Source: Stictocephala bisonia (taxonomy: Eukaryota; Arthropoda; Insecta; Hemiptera; Membracidae). From it: a stretch of 64,000 nt of DNA. Below, in pieces: positions 11,231-22,189 of this stretch. The stretch lies in assembly GCA_035578905.1 (NCBI GenBank), contig JAQJVL010000004.1, positions 6,755,175 through 6,819,174 of the forward strand. Direction: 5' to 3'. The first letter of the stretch is position 1, and each line of letters begins with the position of its first letter. The notes below the pieces were generated by a model. That model was not told where the DNA came from. It did no database searches and saw only the letters and a list, made by a program, of their open reading frames with translations. A program made the translations under genes and the position numbers.

Positions 11231-12118
11231 GTTATTCTGATGACTTTGTACTTTTGTTTTGACACTTACTTAATATCAGGGGGTTATAGAAATTTTGGAA
11301 ATGGAATGTACACTTTATGGAAGAAAAAATACCTTTCTAGTCTACACTTATCCTAGCCAACCTTTCACGTAAACTATAAGATGGGTACCACAACATTAAG
11401 ATAAGTAAGTCTGTATTTTGATCCCACAGTGAAGGAAGATGTTCAGAAAATCATAAATAAAGGGAACTATTTCTAATAATAAAAACATATTTGGAAAACA
11501 ATAATTATATTATAATAGCTAACCAAGTACTTGTTGGCTCATACCCAAATAGCTTGCTATTATTTTTACGCCTTTATGACTGGAGAACCTATTTTTGGAA
11601 CTTATTTTCACATTCAGCTCCACACAAACTGTTAAATTATAATAAACAGGCAACCCAAGTATTTGCTTATACCTATTCGCATTTCTTACATTACCTTCAA
11701 ACTGTATAACGCAAAACCTCGTCGTTTACACAATTGCCTACACTTCCATTGAAGGGACTCAACAATACTCCATGCGCCTGTGGAGATATGTTGGGTTAGG
11801 TTAGGTAACTAATTTATTCGATTACAGTTAGTTGTTACTACATTTGAATCACCGTATACATGTTGTTTCGGAACAATTTTTACATCACTCTATCTTTAAG
11901 TAGATATAAATACCGTATAAATAAATATTTTAATGTTGTCAACACATTGGTGATGTTAGTAAAAATTAACATTTGCGAAAATAGTACAGGAAACCAGTTA
12001 CAATTTTTGAAAGATCGGATTAAATAGAAATTAGATAAATTGATTTGAAACCTTTTGCAACTTCTTAATGAAGGTCTCGACATCAGAAATACACCAATTG
12101 TAAAGTCCGGAAATAAAA
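11231..12118. other. AT-rich spacer, no gene recognised
   Basis: Short open frames at 11491-11709 (plus) and 11880-12083 (minus) have AT-driven composition and no recognisable motif. A short telomere-like GGGTTAGGTTAGG stretch lies near 11795. Confidence 0.45.
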
Positions 12119-12593
12119 CCAGTAGACTAGGTACGATAAATCTATGTTTAGTTAGGTTAGATTAGGTTAGGTCTGGTTTTTGTTTGGTTTAGTTATAGTC
12201 CAGTAGATTAGGTACGATAAATTTATGTTTAGTTAGGTTAGATTAGGTTAGGTCTGGTTTTTGTTTGGTTTAGTTATAGTCCAGTAGATTAGGTACGATA
12301 AATTTATGTTTAGTTAGATTAGAGTAGGTTAGGTTTGGGTTTTGCTTGGTTTAGTTATAGTCCAGTAGATTAGGTACGATAAATTTATGTTTAGTTAGGT
12401 TAGATTAGGTTAGGTCTGGTTTTTGTTTGGTTTAGTTATAGTCCAGTAGATTAGGTACGATAAATTTATGTTTAGTTAGGTTAGATTAGGTTAGGTCTGG
12501 TTTTTGTTTGGTTTAGTTATAGTCCAGTAGATTAGGTACGATAAATTTATGTTTAGTTAGGTTAGAGTAGGTTAGGTTTGGTTATATTACAGT
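12119..12593. repeat. 81-bp tandem repeat with TTAGG-like interior
   Basis: About 5.9 copies; units begin CCAGTAGATTAGGTACGATA and start at 12119, 12200, 12281, 12362, 12443 and 12524, exactly 81 bp apart. Each unit holds a degenerate run of GTTAGG and ATTAGG words. The array ends near GTTAGGTAACCTAACCTAAC at about 12597-12616, where the telomere-like motif flips strand. Copies are nearly identical, which points to recent expansion. Confidence 0.95.
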
Positions 12594-12616
12594 ATGTTAG
12601 GTAACCTAACCTAACC

Positions 12617-13501
12617 TAAACAACAAGAAAAAACACACTAAATAATTAGAATAAATGGAAAAAGCAACACATATGTGAATGAAAATTAGTACCTAGGGAG
12701 TTTTGTAAGTCGCTTAGTATGATTTTAACATAAAACATATTGTAAAACTAAATAGCGGATGGGAAATGTTGCTTTCCCGCCATTACAACGATTCTTACGG
12801 ATAAAAGGTACAACAAACAAGTATACATCAATGTTTTGTGTTTTTGAATAATATTTACGTACTTTTGAAAGCTGCTAATTACCAATGGATCGCTGGAAAA
12901 TCGGGGAAAATCAAGATAGTTGATGAAGAATATAATATGTATAATAATAGAAATTTATATTCAAATTAATTAACTATGGTTTACATATGTCACTTATTGT
13001 GATTTCAACAATAAAATTATACATCAAAGCGTCGGATGAAAAATCGTGATTTTCCACCATTTCCATAAATTTGACACAACAAGTAAAATATAAATGTGGA
13101 AAAATCAAATTTTGTTTATGTAGATTATATACTTGTATTATTAAAAGCTGTAAATAATGAATCGAGTATGAAACTTTCGGAATATCAACTTGCAGGTTGT
13201 AGAGTCTAAGAAAATCCTAATTTAATTTAGTAATAATAGTTGATAAAGGGGTTTTGGGTACTTAATCATGATTTTAGTAAAAAAACAAACATACGAGAAA
13301 GTAGAGAATGGAAAATCTTGGTTTCTTCATGCTTCACTGAAGATTTTAAGGCTGGCAACTGTAAAAATGACAGATTTTAGTTATTTAAATTATAGAAATA
13401 TTTTCTTTGATTTAAAATTTGATACAATATTGGCAACGTTTTACAGCATAAAAAAATTTTAAAATGGCTGCTCCTTATAACATTTAAAAAGTTATAGTTT
13501 T
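12617..13501. other. AT-rich spacer, no gene recognised
   Basis: Nothing beyond low-complexity AT sequence. A 64-codon frame at 13268-13462 has no recognisable motif and is likely accidental. Confidence 0.4.
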
Positions 13502-13732
13502 TCTTGTACAACGGATTGTAGAAGAAGTGGCGTAGAATGTTTTACTTCATACATACATTGTTTTGGGGTAAACTGCACAAATTTTACACCCATACCTGAT
13601 GAAAACGATGAAATTATTAATGAAATAACTCCAGTTATACCAACAGAAATCGTCGAAAGTGAAGATGAGATAAGTAGCGATGTTGATGATTGCTTTGATG
13701 GAAATGTATTTTCTAATAACCCACAGGCATAA
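13502..13732 (+). CDS. Orphan acidic reading frame (possible terminal exon)
   Basis: A frame open from at least 13502 to a TAA at 13730-13732. It reads CRRRSGVECFTSYIHCFGV and then an acidic tail containing PIPDENDEIINEITPV and ESEDEISSDVDDCFDG. The acidic, hydroxylated tail is unlike the AT-driven junk frames nearby. It is followed by AT-rich sequence with an AATAAA-like TAATAAAAAG about 35 bases later. A possible acceptor, GGATTGTAG, lies at about 13512-13520. There is no good start codon, so if real it is a last exon or the C-terminus of a decayed transposase or host protein. I do not recognise the family. Confidence 0.3.
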   Translation, partial: SCTTDCRRSGVECFTSYIHCFGVNCTNFTPIPDENDEIINEITPVIPTEIVESEDEISSDVDDCFDGNVFSNNPQA

Positions 13733-15798
13733 AATGTAATAATATTTTTATTGTTTGTTATGTTTATAATAAAAAGAAATATTTAATTCATTTAGTCTGC
13801 AACAATGTAAATAGGCCTACTACGCTACCTAGTAGCGATAACAAGTATTATAATTTGTAGTTAAGCAATGTCACGCCAGGTGGGGTGTTTTGGCTATGAT
13901 ATCTCGCTCTCAGTCTGTCTTTCAAGTCTCTTCATCGTAGAAACATGAACTCTGCAAGTGCTCGAACTGAATCTCGTTCGGACTCCTCCGACTAAGTCTC
14001 AAGATGTCCATGGTGATTTTTTTATCCCCTTTTGTTCCAAATTTATTGTATTCCTCTTATTGTATATGTATATTGTGCTACGGTCGAATATCATCATCTT
14101 CTAGCCAGTGCAGAACATCATGTTGAGGGCCCTCAGCATCTCCGTCTCCACTTCACAGCTCAGCTGAGGCATCGGTAAAGTTATTATACAGACTTAACTT
14201 ATTATACAGTCCAAAATAGTCAAAATTAAGAATTTCCAGTCAAAATAGCTATTCTATAACCTAATAAATAATAATAGTAAAAAAAACAATACTCTACTTT
14301 CATTTCAAGTCAAAAGGTTTCTCGTATTTGAAAATGTTATGACATTTGACAGCTGTCAAGTAGTCAAATCAGGAATTTCTTGCAAACTTTTAATTTATTA
14401 GCATATAATTCATAAAAGCATGAATTTTGCTAGTCTTTTGTTTACTATGGAAGATTTACAACTTGTTTACAGCTGTAAACTGCCAACATGTAAAATATGA
14501 TATCAAGAAAAGACTTTAAAATCATAACTTTACTACGGTTGATTTGAAAATGTCTATTCAACAGTCAAAATTTCTATTCAATATTCAAAATTCCATGACC
14601 TAACATTTGGTCCAAACGCACCGAATTAAATAAAGAATTATTTTTAATTGAACCACGCCATAGATAGTCTACTGTCGTTACTTTTGTGAAAATAAACTCA
14701 TTTATTTATAGACTACTGGTGATCGGAATATTTATTGTGATTAGAAGGGAAAAAACTGGTTGTTTTCATTTTATTCGAGTAATTTTGAATATTTTAAGAA
14801 ACGTGTTTGTAAAATTACGCGTGTTTTCTGTTTGTCAAAACTTGCAAACTGCATCAACAGGAAAGCATTCATTTTCATTTTGATTCATTACAATTGTTCG
14901 CCATAACAAACAAGCTGCTGTGAAGTTACGGCGTTGGCTGCTGAAAGCGTTGTTTGATATCTCTAGCACCACCACCTGGTATATTTAGCTGTCAATGTCA
15001 TCATTATTGCAATGTTATGTCTGTTTATATTGTTGTCTCTATAACCTTACAACTCACATTTTGTACATATCAGAATTTGTAAGATATCGGCTATCAAAAT
15101 ACTGCTAAAGTATAATGTTATGATTATGAATGTATGAAACATTTATTCTATTGTAGTACCTATGTTGTGAGTAACCATATTTGACGAAAAGTGTCACTCT
15201 ATATATTTGTTCTCCAATTTCATAAATAATCTGTTGCTATATAATAAAATTGGTAATTATTGATGATTGTGTTTAAATGAATGAGAGATTTTAATATAAT
15301 TTGTTCCATTGTTAAAATACTTGTGCTATATTATTCTTGAATATTGTGAAGCTTCGAATAGCAAAACAACTTTATTGTTTTATTAGACAAAGCATAAAAT
15401 TAAGCATGCAGTTTGTAGGTTATAGAAAGAAGAAAACCTTTATTTCTTTATATCAGAATATTCTATTGTTTTATTGGTTGAATATTGGAACATTGAACCA
15501 CGGCATAATTTAATATTAGGCCAACTATTGAATTTTACTCAGTACTCATATGTTGTATTATTTGGTACTACATTGATCTTATTTTAGAATAAGAGAACTT
15601 ATTTTATTACTCTTATATTTTTATTCTAGACTGAGTTGAATAAAACACTTGAAATGCTATTAAGTGCTCATATAAAAAAAGGTTTGTGACTCACATGATT
15701 TAGGCTTTTATGAAATGTTATAGCCTATTGTTCTTATTAAATTTGAACAAAATTTGTACAATCTCTGAACCATAATTGTGTTCATCCCCTCATTATTC
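13733..15798. other. Non-coding spacer
   Basis: No gene, RNA or clear repeat recognised. A slightly less AT-rich stretch at 13870-14170 has no open frame of note. Confidence 0.4.
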
Positions 15799-15960
15799 GG
15801 AGCGGCTGTAGATAAGGGGCTAAGACGTTGGCCTGCCACGCATTCGGTCCGGGTTCGATTCCCGATATGCCGCTCCCGTGGTTCGGAAGTCATGAAAAGC
15901 CGTTGGTCCCCAGGTTAAGTGTTAACTTCGCCTAATAAAATAAGACGAACTTTAACGTTT
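15799..15960 (+). mobile_element. tRNA-derived SINE-like element
   Basis: At 15800-15875 there is a tRNA-like sequence. Its GAGCGGC and GCCGCTC acceptor arms pair perfectly over 7-8 bases, and GGTTCGATTCC matches the internal B box of pol III promoters. The anticodon region TTGGCCTGCCACGC resembles animal tRNA-Gly(GCC), but its stem does not pair. Three extra bases (TAT) separate the T arm from the acceptor strand, so it is not a functional tRNA. It is followed by a non-tRNA body containing AGCCGTTGGTCCCCAGG and an A-rich AATAAAATAAGACG end, the layout of a SINE. Only one copy is in the window. Confidence 0.6.
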
Positions 15961-16189
15961 ATGTTTCAATACTTGCTTTTGACCTAATACATGGTCATGT
16001 ATAGTTCCATCTCACTATCGGAACTTTATACTATTGCCTTATGAAAACAAATAGGGCCTATTTGTGTTTAATCTGAACAATGAATTTAATTTCTTGTTTA
16101 ATCATTGTATTAGCCTAACTTAAACTGGTTAACATTTTTGTATCTCTTACATCTGAATATTTCAATTTTAATTCAGAATGAAGTTCTCA

Positions 16190-17004
16190 ACATTCGAACG
16201 GAAGTGTTCTCTTATTGTTAGCAGACTTAACAGGATTAAAGGTCATCTTGAAGGTTTATTATCTGAAAACATATCTTCGGACACTGTCCATTAATTGTTC
16301 TCTTATTGTTAGCAGACTTAAGAAGATTAAAGGTCATCTTGAAGGCTTATTATCTGAAAACATATTTTTGGACACTGTCCATGAATTGTTCTCTTATTGT
16401 TAGCAGACTTAAGAAGATTAAAGGTCATCTTGAAGGCTTATTATCTGAAAACATATTTTTGGACACTGTCCATGAATTGTTCTCTTATTGTTAGCAGACT
16501 TAAGAAGATTAAAGGTCATCTTGAAGGCTTATTATCTGAACACATATCTTCGGACATTGTCCATAAATTGTATTTTTACGCTCAAGAAAGTCGTGACAAG
16601 TATACTGACTTTAAAAACTACTGCTCTAAATGTTCAATGTGTGATAATATTACGGACTACGATGAAGACAAAGCATTAGATTTGGAAGAATCTGTTTCTT
16701 AAATTTTTCTCACTATTGGAGTCTTACTTAAACCTCATCTTGGGGAAATTAGTAAACTTAGACAAGAAGAAAGCTGTAGTTCCACAAGTAATCTTGCTAG
16801 CACTAATCTGAAACTCCCCCCTCTCTATTTGAAAACTTTCAATGGCTCACCTAACCTTTGGGTGTCATTTTTTAGATTATTTGAGGCTTCCGTAAATAAT
16901 AACTCAAGTCTCACGGAAACTGTAAAATGTCAGTATTTACTCTCTTATTTACAAAACGAACAATTGGATCTTATAAAGAATCTGCCCATAACTTCCGAAA
17001 ACTA
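16190..17004 (+). pseudogene. BEL/Pao gag, N-terminal and DUF1759-type region
   Basis: This is the 5' part of a decayed gag. After the 91-bp repeat the frame gives YAQESRDKYTDFKNY and an acidic stretch, then a TAA at about 16700. A new frame from 16829 reads LYLKTFNGSPNLWVSFFRLF, SLTETVKCQYLLSYL and IKNLPITSENYEVAWNILKQ. This follows the pattern of the DUF1759 gag domain of BEL/Pao elements (L-P-x-F-x-G, W..F...F, K..YL...L, Y..AW..L..R). Such proteins form the retrotransposon's cytoplasmic particle. Breaks from the tandem repeats and the stop show it is dead. No long terminal repeat was recognised upstream. Confidence 0.85.
16206..16569 (+). repeat. 91-bp tandem repeat inside BEL/Pao gag
   Basis: Four copies start at 16206, 16297, 16388 and 16479, each beginning GTTCTCTTATTGTTAGCAGA. 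The unit is 91 bp, not a multiple of three, so each copy shifts the gag frame and produces overlapping short frames. The repeated peptide (RLKKIKGHLEGLLSENI) looks like the N-terminal part of a gag protein. Confidence 0.93.
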
Positions 17005-17957
17005 TGAGGTGGCATGGAATATTTTGAAACAGAGGTATCAAAATAGTTATAAAGAATCTGCCCATAACTTCCGAAAACTATGAGGTGGCATGGAATATTT
17101 TGAAACAGAGGTATCAAAATAGTTATAAAGAATCTGCCCATAACTTCCGAAAACTATGAGGTGGCATGGAATATTTTGAAACAGAGGTATCAAAATAGTT
17201 ATAAAGAATCTGCCCATAACTTCCGAAAACTATGAGGTGGCATGGAATATTTTGAAACAGAGGTATCAAAATAGTTATAAAGAATCTGCCCATAACTTCC
17301 GAAAACTATGAGGTGGCATGGAATATTTTGAAACAGAGGTATCAAAATAGTTATAAAGAATCTGCCCATAACTTCCGAAAACTATGAGGTGGCATGGAAT
17401 ATTTTGAAACAGAGGTATCAAAATAGTTATAAAGAATCTGCCCATAACTTCCGAAAACTATGAGGTGGCATGGAATATTTTGAAACAGAGGTATCAAAAT
17501 AGTTATAAAGAATCTGCCCATAACTTCCGAAAACTATGAGGTGGCATGGAATATTTTGAAACAGAGGTATCAAAATAGTTATAAAGAATCTGCCCATAAC
17601 TTCCGAAAACTATGAGGTGGCATGGAATATTTTGAAACAGAGGTATCAAAATAGTTATAAAGAATCTGCCCATAACTTCCGAAAACTATGAGGTGGCATG
17701 GAATATTTTGAAACAGAGGTATCAAAATAGTTATAAAGAATCTGCCCATAACTTCCGAAAACTATGAGGTGGCATGGAATATTTTGAAACAGAGGTATCA
17801 AAATAGTTATAAAGAATCTGCCCATAACTTCCGAAAACTATGAGGTGGCATGGAATATTTTGAAACAGAGGTATCAAAATAGTTATAAAGAATCTGCCCA
17901 TAACTTCCGAAAACTATGAGGTGGCATGGAATATTTTGAAACAGAGGTATCAAAATT
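16967..17957 (+). repeat. 76-bp tandem repeat inside the gag DUF1759 region
   Basis: Thirteen copies with exact 76-bp spacing: the word TGAGGTGGCATGG occurs at 17005, 17081, 17157 and so on to 17917. Copies look identical on reading. The unit encodes part of the DUF1759 motif (ITSENYEVAWNILKQRYQ). Because 76 is not a multiple of three, the frame is lost after the first copy (stop at 17081-17083). The last copy runs into unique gag sequence that continues the protein (LWANNHIYHAN). Homogeneity suggests very recent expansion or an assembly artefact. Confidence 0.95.
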
Positions 17958-18148
17958 GTGGGCAAATAATCACATATATCATGCAAACAATATACAGACT
18001 TGCCTAATGTCTCTAATTAATCTGCGAAACATTTTGGTCGTTTATAACTAGTTATCAGGAAAATATGCAAACTTCAATACTGTAGCACTAAAATTTGATT
18101 TTAAGAAGAATAGCCTAATATTGGTTACCCTCATACTTATGAAATAAG

Positions 18149-18936
18149 ATGGGGACATTAGAAAGAAATTTGAAGATGGGTGAGGTGATGCGCAAAAAAA
18201 TTCCTGATATCCAGGAAATTATAACGTTTCTTGAAAATGAATGTGTTCATATGGAGGCAGCTGGCCTTTCCCAAAAGCCATCAAATTTTGCTTATAGGCC
18301 TAACTCTAACATGAAACAAAGCCTTCAAAATGTTGCAAAACAGTCTCGAACTATTCTCATAGCTTCTGAAAGTAAACCCTCAGTCGTTTTTAAATTTTGT
18401 GGGAAAAGCAATCACTCGGTTTACCATTGCACTGAATTTCATGCATTGTCGCTTCGGAATAAAATAGTTTTTTGTTAAAAAATCAATATTGTTTTAATTG
18501 TTTGGCAACAGCTCATACCATTAAAAACTGTAAATCAAAAAATGTCTGCTCTCACTGTGGTAAAAAACATCACTCTTGGTTACAGTTGTCAAACAGCACA
18601 CCTCCCTCTGTACCCGTACAGCACTCGGCTAACAAGGAAAACCACCCTGGTCCCTCTCAACCATCTAAAACTGTTCTCACAACCTCAAATGACGTAGATG
18701 CGCTCTCACAGAACAGGAAACCACATACTACAGTTTTGCTGGGAACTGCATTAGTTCTTGTCAGTGCGATGAATTGCACTTCGCTAGTTTTTAGGGCGGT
18801 AGTGGACTTAGCCTCTATGATCACATGCATATCGGAAAATGCAGCTCGTTTACTTTCTCTAAACAGATATTTCGATCAACGTAACAAGGTTGATGGACTC
18901 TCATCATGTGAAATTAAAACCAAAGGGGTTTCTTAA
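18149..18936 (+). pseudogene. BEL/Pao gag zinc knuckles and aspartic protease region
   Basis: Two adjoining frames. 18149-18478 covers the gag C-terminal part (IPDIQEIITFLENEC) ending in a knuckle CGKSNHSVYHC. 18472-18936 carries CFNCLATAHTIKNC and CSHCGKKHHSWL, matching the paired zinc knuckles of BEL/Pao gag. The protease region follows: TTVLLGTALVLV and then FRAVVDLASMITCISENAA. In the family the active site reads D-S/T-G; here it is DLA, so the protease would be inactive. Order and motifs fit gag-protease of the element that begins at about 16.2 kb. Confidence 0.85.
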
Positions 18937-19251
18937 ATAAATATTTTTAATTTGAGTGGAAACCAGGTTGCTATAAACCATCCAGTGGTTATTTTAGACA
19001 AAATTACATAAAAAATCCCGCACACTCACAAAAACTTAGTGCTGGCAGATCCCACCTTTAACCTTCCAAGTCCTGTAGATATACAAATAGATGCAGATCT
19101 GTTTGTGCTCTTAATTCCGTGTTTGGTTACCTTATCATAGGAGCAACACCTGCTCTTCAACCATCACCAGACTCAGATTGTACAGGAATTACAATACTTT
19201 TATCTACTAACAACATGCATTTACATCAATCATTGCAAAGGTTTTGGACCC

Positions 19252-20187
19252 ATGAATAGCTTCCTCAAAAACTCCAAGCCTCTCCAGATGAAGAATTTTG
19301 TGAACATTATGCTGATCATTATAATAGGGATTCAACCGGACGTTACAACGTTAGTCTTCCATTTAAGGATGGCCACCCCTCTAGGGAATTCTGAAGATAA
19401 CGCTAAAAAAAGATGTCTGGTTTTGGAAAGAAGACTGAATGCAGCTCCAGAACTTAAAAATAAGTATACAGAGTGCATTAACGATTATCTCCATGCAGGC
19501 CACATGAAACTTGTAACTGAGCCGATTCCTGAAGAATCAAAACATTTCTTTTTACCTCATCATGGAGTGATAAAGGAGGAATCGTCTACCACTAATCTAA
19601 GAGTTGTCTTTGATGCTAGTGCCAAAACATCTACGGGAATATCTCTTAACCAAATTTTACACTGCGGACAAAACTTCAAAATGAAATTTGTGACATTCTT
19701 GTCAAGTTTAGGTGCTACCCGATAGTGTTTTCTTGTGACATAAAGAAAATGTTTAGGCAAATAAAAGTAAACCCTGATGATCAAAATTATAAATTGATTT
19801 TTTGTAGAGAAGACTCCTCTCAGCCTTTGTTGATTTATAAGCTAACCACAGTGGTTTTTGGCTTCAGTTGCTATCCGTATCTGGCGATACGAACTCTCAG
19901 GCAACTAGTTGTCGATGAAGATGACAAATGCCCTTTGGCGTCACAGGCATTGATGAACCAAGTTTATGTGAATGATTTAATACAAGGAGTGAATGCTATT
20001 GGTGACGCTCTCTCTATCTCTTCAAAAGGAAATTATTGAGTTACTATCTCTAGGTGGATTTGATTTGATGAAATGGATAAGTAACTGTCTGGAACTTGTC
20101 TGCTGTGTATATATATATCATAGAGAGAAACCTCTTTTGTTTGAAAGGTCTGAAAACCCAATTTATAGTGTGTTTGGAATAAAATGA
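19252..20187 (+). pseudogene. BEL/Pao reverse transcriptase
   Basis: The BEL/Pao-type pol polymerase in broken frames. 19252-19725 contains CLVLERRLNAAPELKNKY, FFLPHHGVIKEES and TNLRVVFDASAKTSTGISL, the strongly conserved start of Pao reverse transcriptase. After a frameshift, 19725-20039 reads FSCDIKKMFRQIKV (first catalytic Asp), VFGFSCYPYLAIRTLRQL, then NQVYVNDLIQG. The catalytic box, normally YVDD, is YVND here, which removes an essential aspartate. Another frameshift follows near 20030. The segment at 20165-20571 still resembles pol (STVVRIYNVCGWLAPVIFW) but has stops. Confidence 0.88.
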
Positions 20188-20571
20188 CTAGCTGAGTCAG
20201 ACCAGTTTGCTTACAAACTTCAAATTCCTACAAAGGAGCCAACGAAGAGGAATATTCTTTCAACAGTAGTCCGAATCTACAATGTGTGCGGATGGTTAGC
20301 ACCGGTTATTTTTTGGACCAAGTCACTTCTCCAGCTTCTGTGGACTTTACGACTCCAATGGGATGAACATGTCCCTCACGACGTCTAAGAAAAATGGAAT
20401 AAGTTTCTCTCTCAACTTACTGATCTAAACATTATAATTCCAAGATATGTTGTGGTACAACCAGCTTCTGAAATCCAGTTCCATGGATTCTCTGATGGAT
20501 ACGAGCCAGGATGTAGAGCAGTAGTTTAGCTGCGTTGTTCTTCAGTAGACAATATTCAAGTTTGTTTAGTT

Positions 20572-20905
20572 TTGGCTAAGTCTCGTGTAGCACCTCTCCA
20601 AAGGATACCCGTCCCTCGTCTCGAACTCTGTGGAGCTCATCTGCTTGCTGGACTACTTCAATATGCAGTCAAGTTCATTTCTCAACACTTTAAAATCAGT
20701 TCGATTACAGCATGTTGTGACTCATCAGTTGTTCTTTCATGGATTCACGCACCGCCCTATCGTCTAAAAGTGTACGTTGCTAATAGAGTGGCTCAGGTAC
20801 AGGACATGACTTTTTCTCATCAGTGGAACCACATCTCATCACACTTCAAGCCCGCAGACTGTGCCAGCAGAGGAATTCTACCCTCTTCTCTTTGTTCTAC
20901 CACAG
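20572..20905 (+). pseudogene. BEL/Pao RNase H-like region
   Basis: The frame reads AKSRVAPLQRIPVPRLELCG, SITACCDSSVVLSWI, YVANRVAQVQDMTF and PADCASRGILPSSL. This is the pattern of the RNase H domain of BEL/Pao pol (SRVAPL..LPRLEL, D-S..VL.W., PADCASRG). It degrades the RNA of RNA-DNA hybrids in reverse transcription. The frame is cut at about 20905 by the inverted-repeat insertion; no integrase or 3' LTR is seen beyond it. Confidence 0.85.
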
Positions 20906-21230
20906 GTCTTGTTGTAATCCTTATGACATATTACGATACATTACTTTCATATGTCTAAATAAATGCAATAATTTTATATTGATTGAATTAAATTTTAATT
21001 TATCAATTTAAAGTTATTTTAGATTGAATAGATTCTATTTAAAATCACTGCACTTACGTACGGGTATAAAATTTAAGTATTGTAACAATACATGTCATAA
21101 GGATTACAACAATACCAAGTAATACAGTTTTACGACCTCCAGAAGCCAAGAAAACTACGTTTCAGGGAATTGATAAGAACTCGAAAGGTTAAAATTCTAA
21201 AATGTATAACGCTTAAAGAAAACATTCCTG
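20905..21230. mobile_element. Inverted-repeat (fold-back) insertion ending the Pao element
   Basis: The 21-bp word TTGTTGTAATCCTTATGACA(T) at 20909-20929 recurs exactly on the other strand at 21092-21112, bounding about 204 bp. Outside the right arm, 21118-21220 is the reverse complement of sequence next to the same word in the copy at 10970-11080. The structure is a MITE-like or fold-back insertion of the dispersed family. It has no coding capacity. Confidence 0.65.
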
Positions 21231-21851
21231 GCAACGAGGTATTGGTTAACAGGTTATGGTTATGCCATAAATTAACAGGTTTATTAGTAAAAGTGGTATA
21301 AATTTGTTGCACAGGTGAAACTAGTTAAAATTCTTGTACTTGTTTTGTTCCAACTAGAATAAAAATTATAAAAGCTTGTAATAAAAATTTAGAACCCATA
21401 ACTTATAACATACAATTAAACGAGGAAAACTATGGTGTGATTAGATTGTTCATAGGCATCTTAATTCCTTAGAAAACAACTTTCCAACTCGGGTGCACAT
21501 AATTTCTGCGCCGCCAGTGTGTGCGAGGTTTTGAGTGAATAAACGGGGGGAGCGCTAGAGGTAATAAGTGCAAGGTATTCCGGACGGCTTGGAAATGCTT
21601 GACAGTTAATTGATGTGAAGAACAATAACATATATTAGATTATTTTGAAAAACGTTTTCCTAGCATTTCGTACCTGCCAGCCTCAGTTCTTTGATTTACA
21701 TGTAAACAAGTTAGGTGAAAATGATAGAATCCAGCTTGAATTGTTTAATAATTATTTTCATATCGCTTAGTGGTACATTTTAGCAATTATTTCCACATCA
21801 GACCTTCCATTCTACCAGGCATTTATTACTTGCTAATTCAGTTAATACTAT
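21231..21851. other. Non-coding spacer
   Basis: No gene recognised. A moderately GC-rich part at 21500-21600 (GCGCCGCCAGTGTGTGCGAG) has no open frame or known motif. Confidence 0.4.
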
Positions 21852-21925
21852 GAAACACCCCTGCACACTTCGAATGCCAACCCCGTCACTCGCTGCGTTC
21901 GTGACACCTCGACCTCCGGCCTAGG
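21852..21925 (-). repeat. GC-rich dispersed repeat, copy 2
   Basis: The reverse complement contains GGCCGGAGGTCGAGG, GACGGGGTTGGCATTC and TGCAGGGGTGTT, matching the block at 7755-7875. Copy 2 is shorter and in the opposite orientation. Confidence 0.6.
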
Positions 21926-22189
21926 AATGTAACTCTTTATTTCATTCAAATATAAGTGGTTGAACTTTATTAAGTGAATTCATAATATGTAGATTTATTA
22001 ACAATAAGCACAACTTATTTACTTTCTAAATATAAACACCGAACGTCATTACTTATAGACCAGGGAAGATAGATGAAAACTTCTAATTGCCAGGTCGTAT
22101 CGAGATGTGAGATGTAACGCACTCCGGATAGCAACCGGAAAAATCTACAAATAGTGGTTTGTCCGTTTGTTCGAAAAATGAATCTAGAA

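Noticed and set aside
15800..15875. Functional tRNA-Gly gene
   Set aside because: The anticodon stem does not pair and three extra bases separate the T arm from the acceptor strand.
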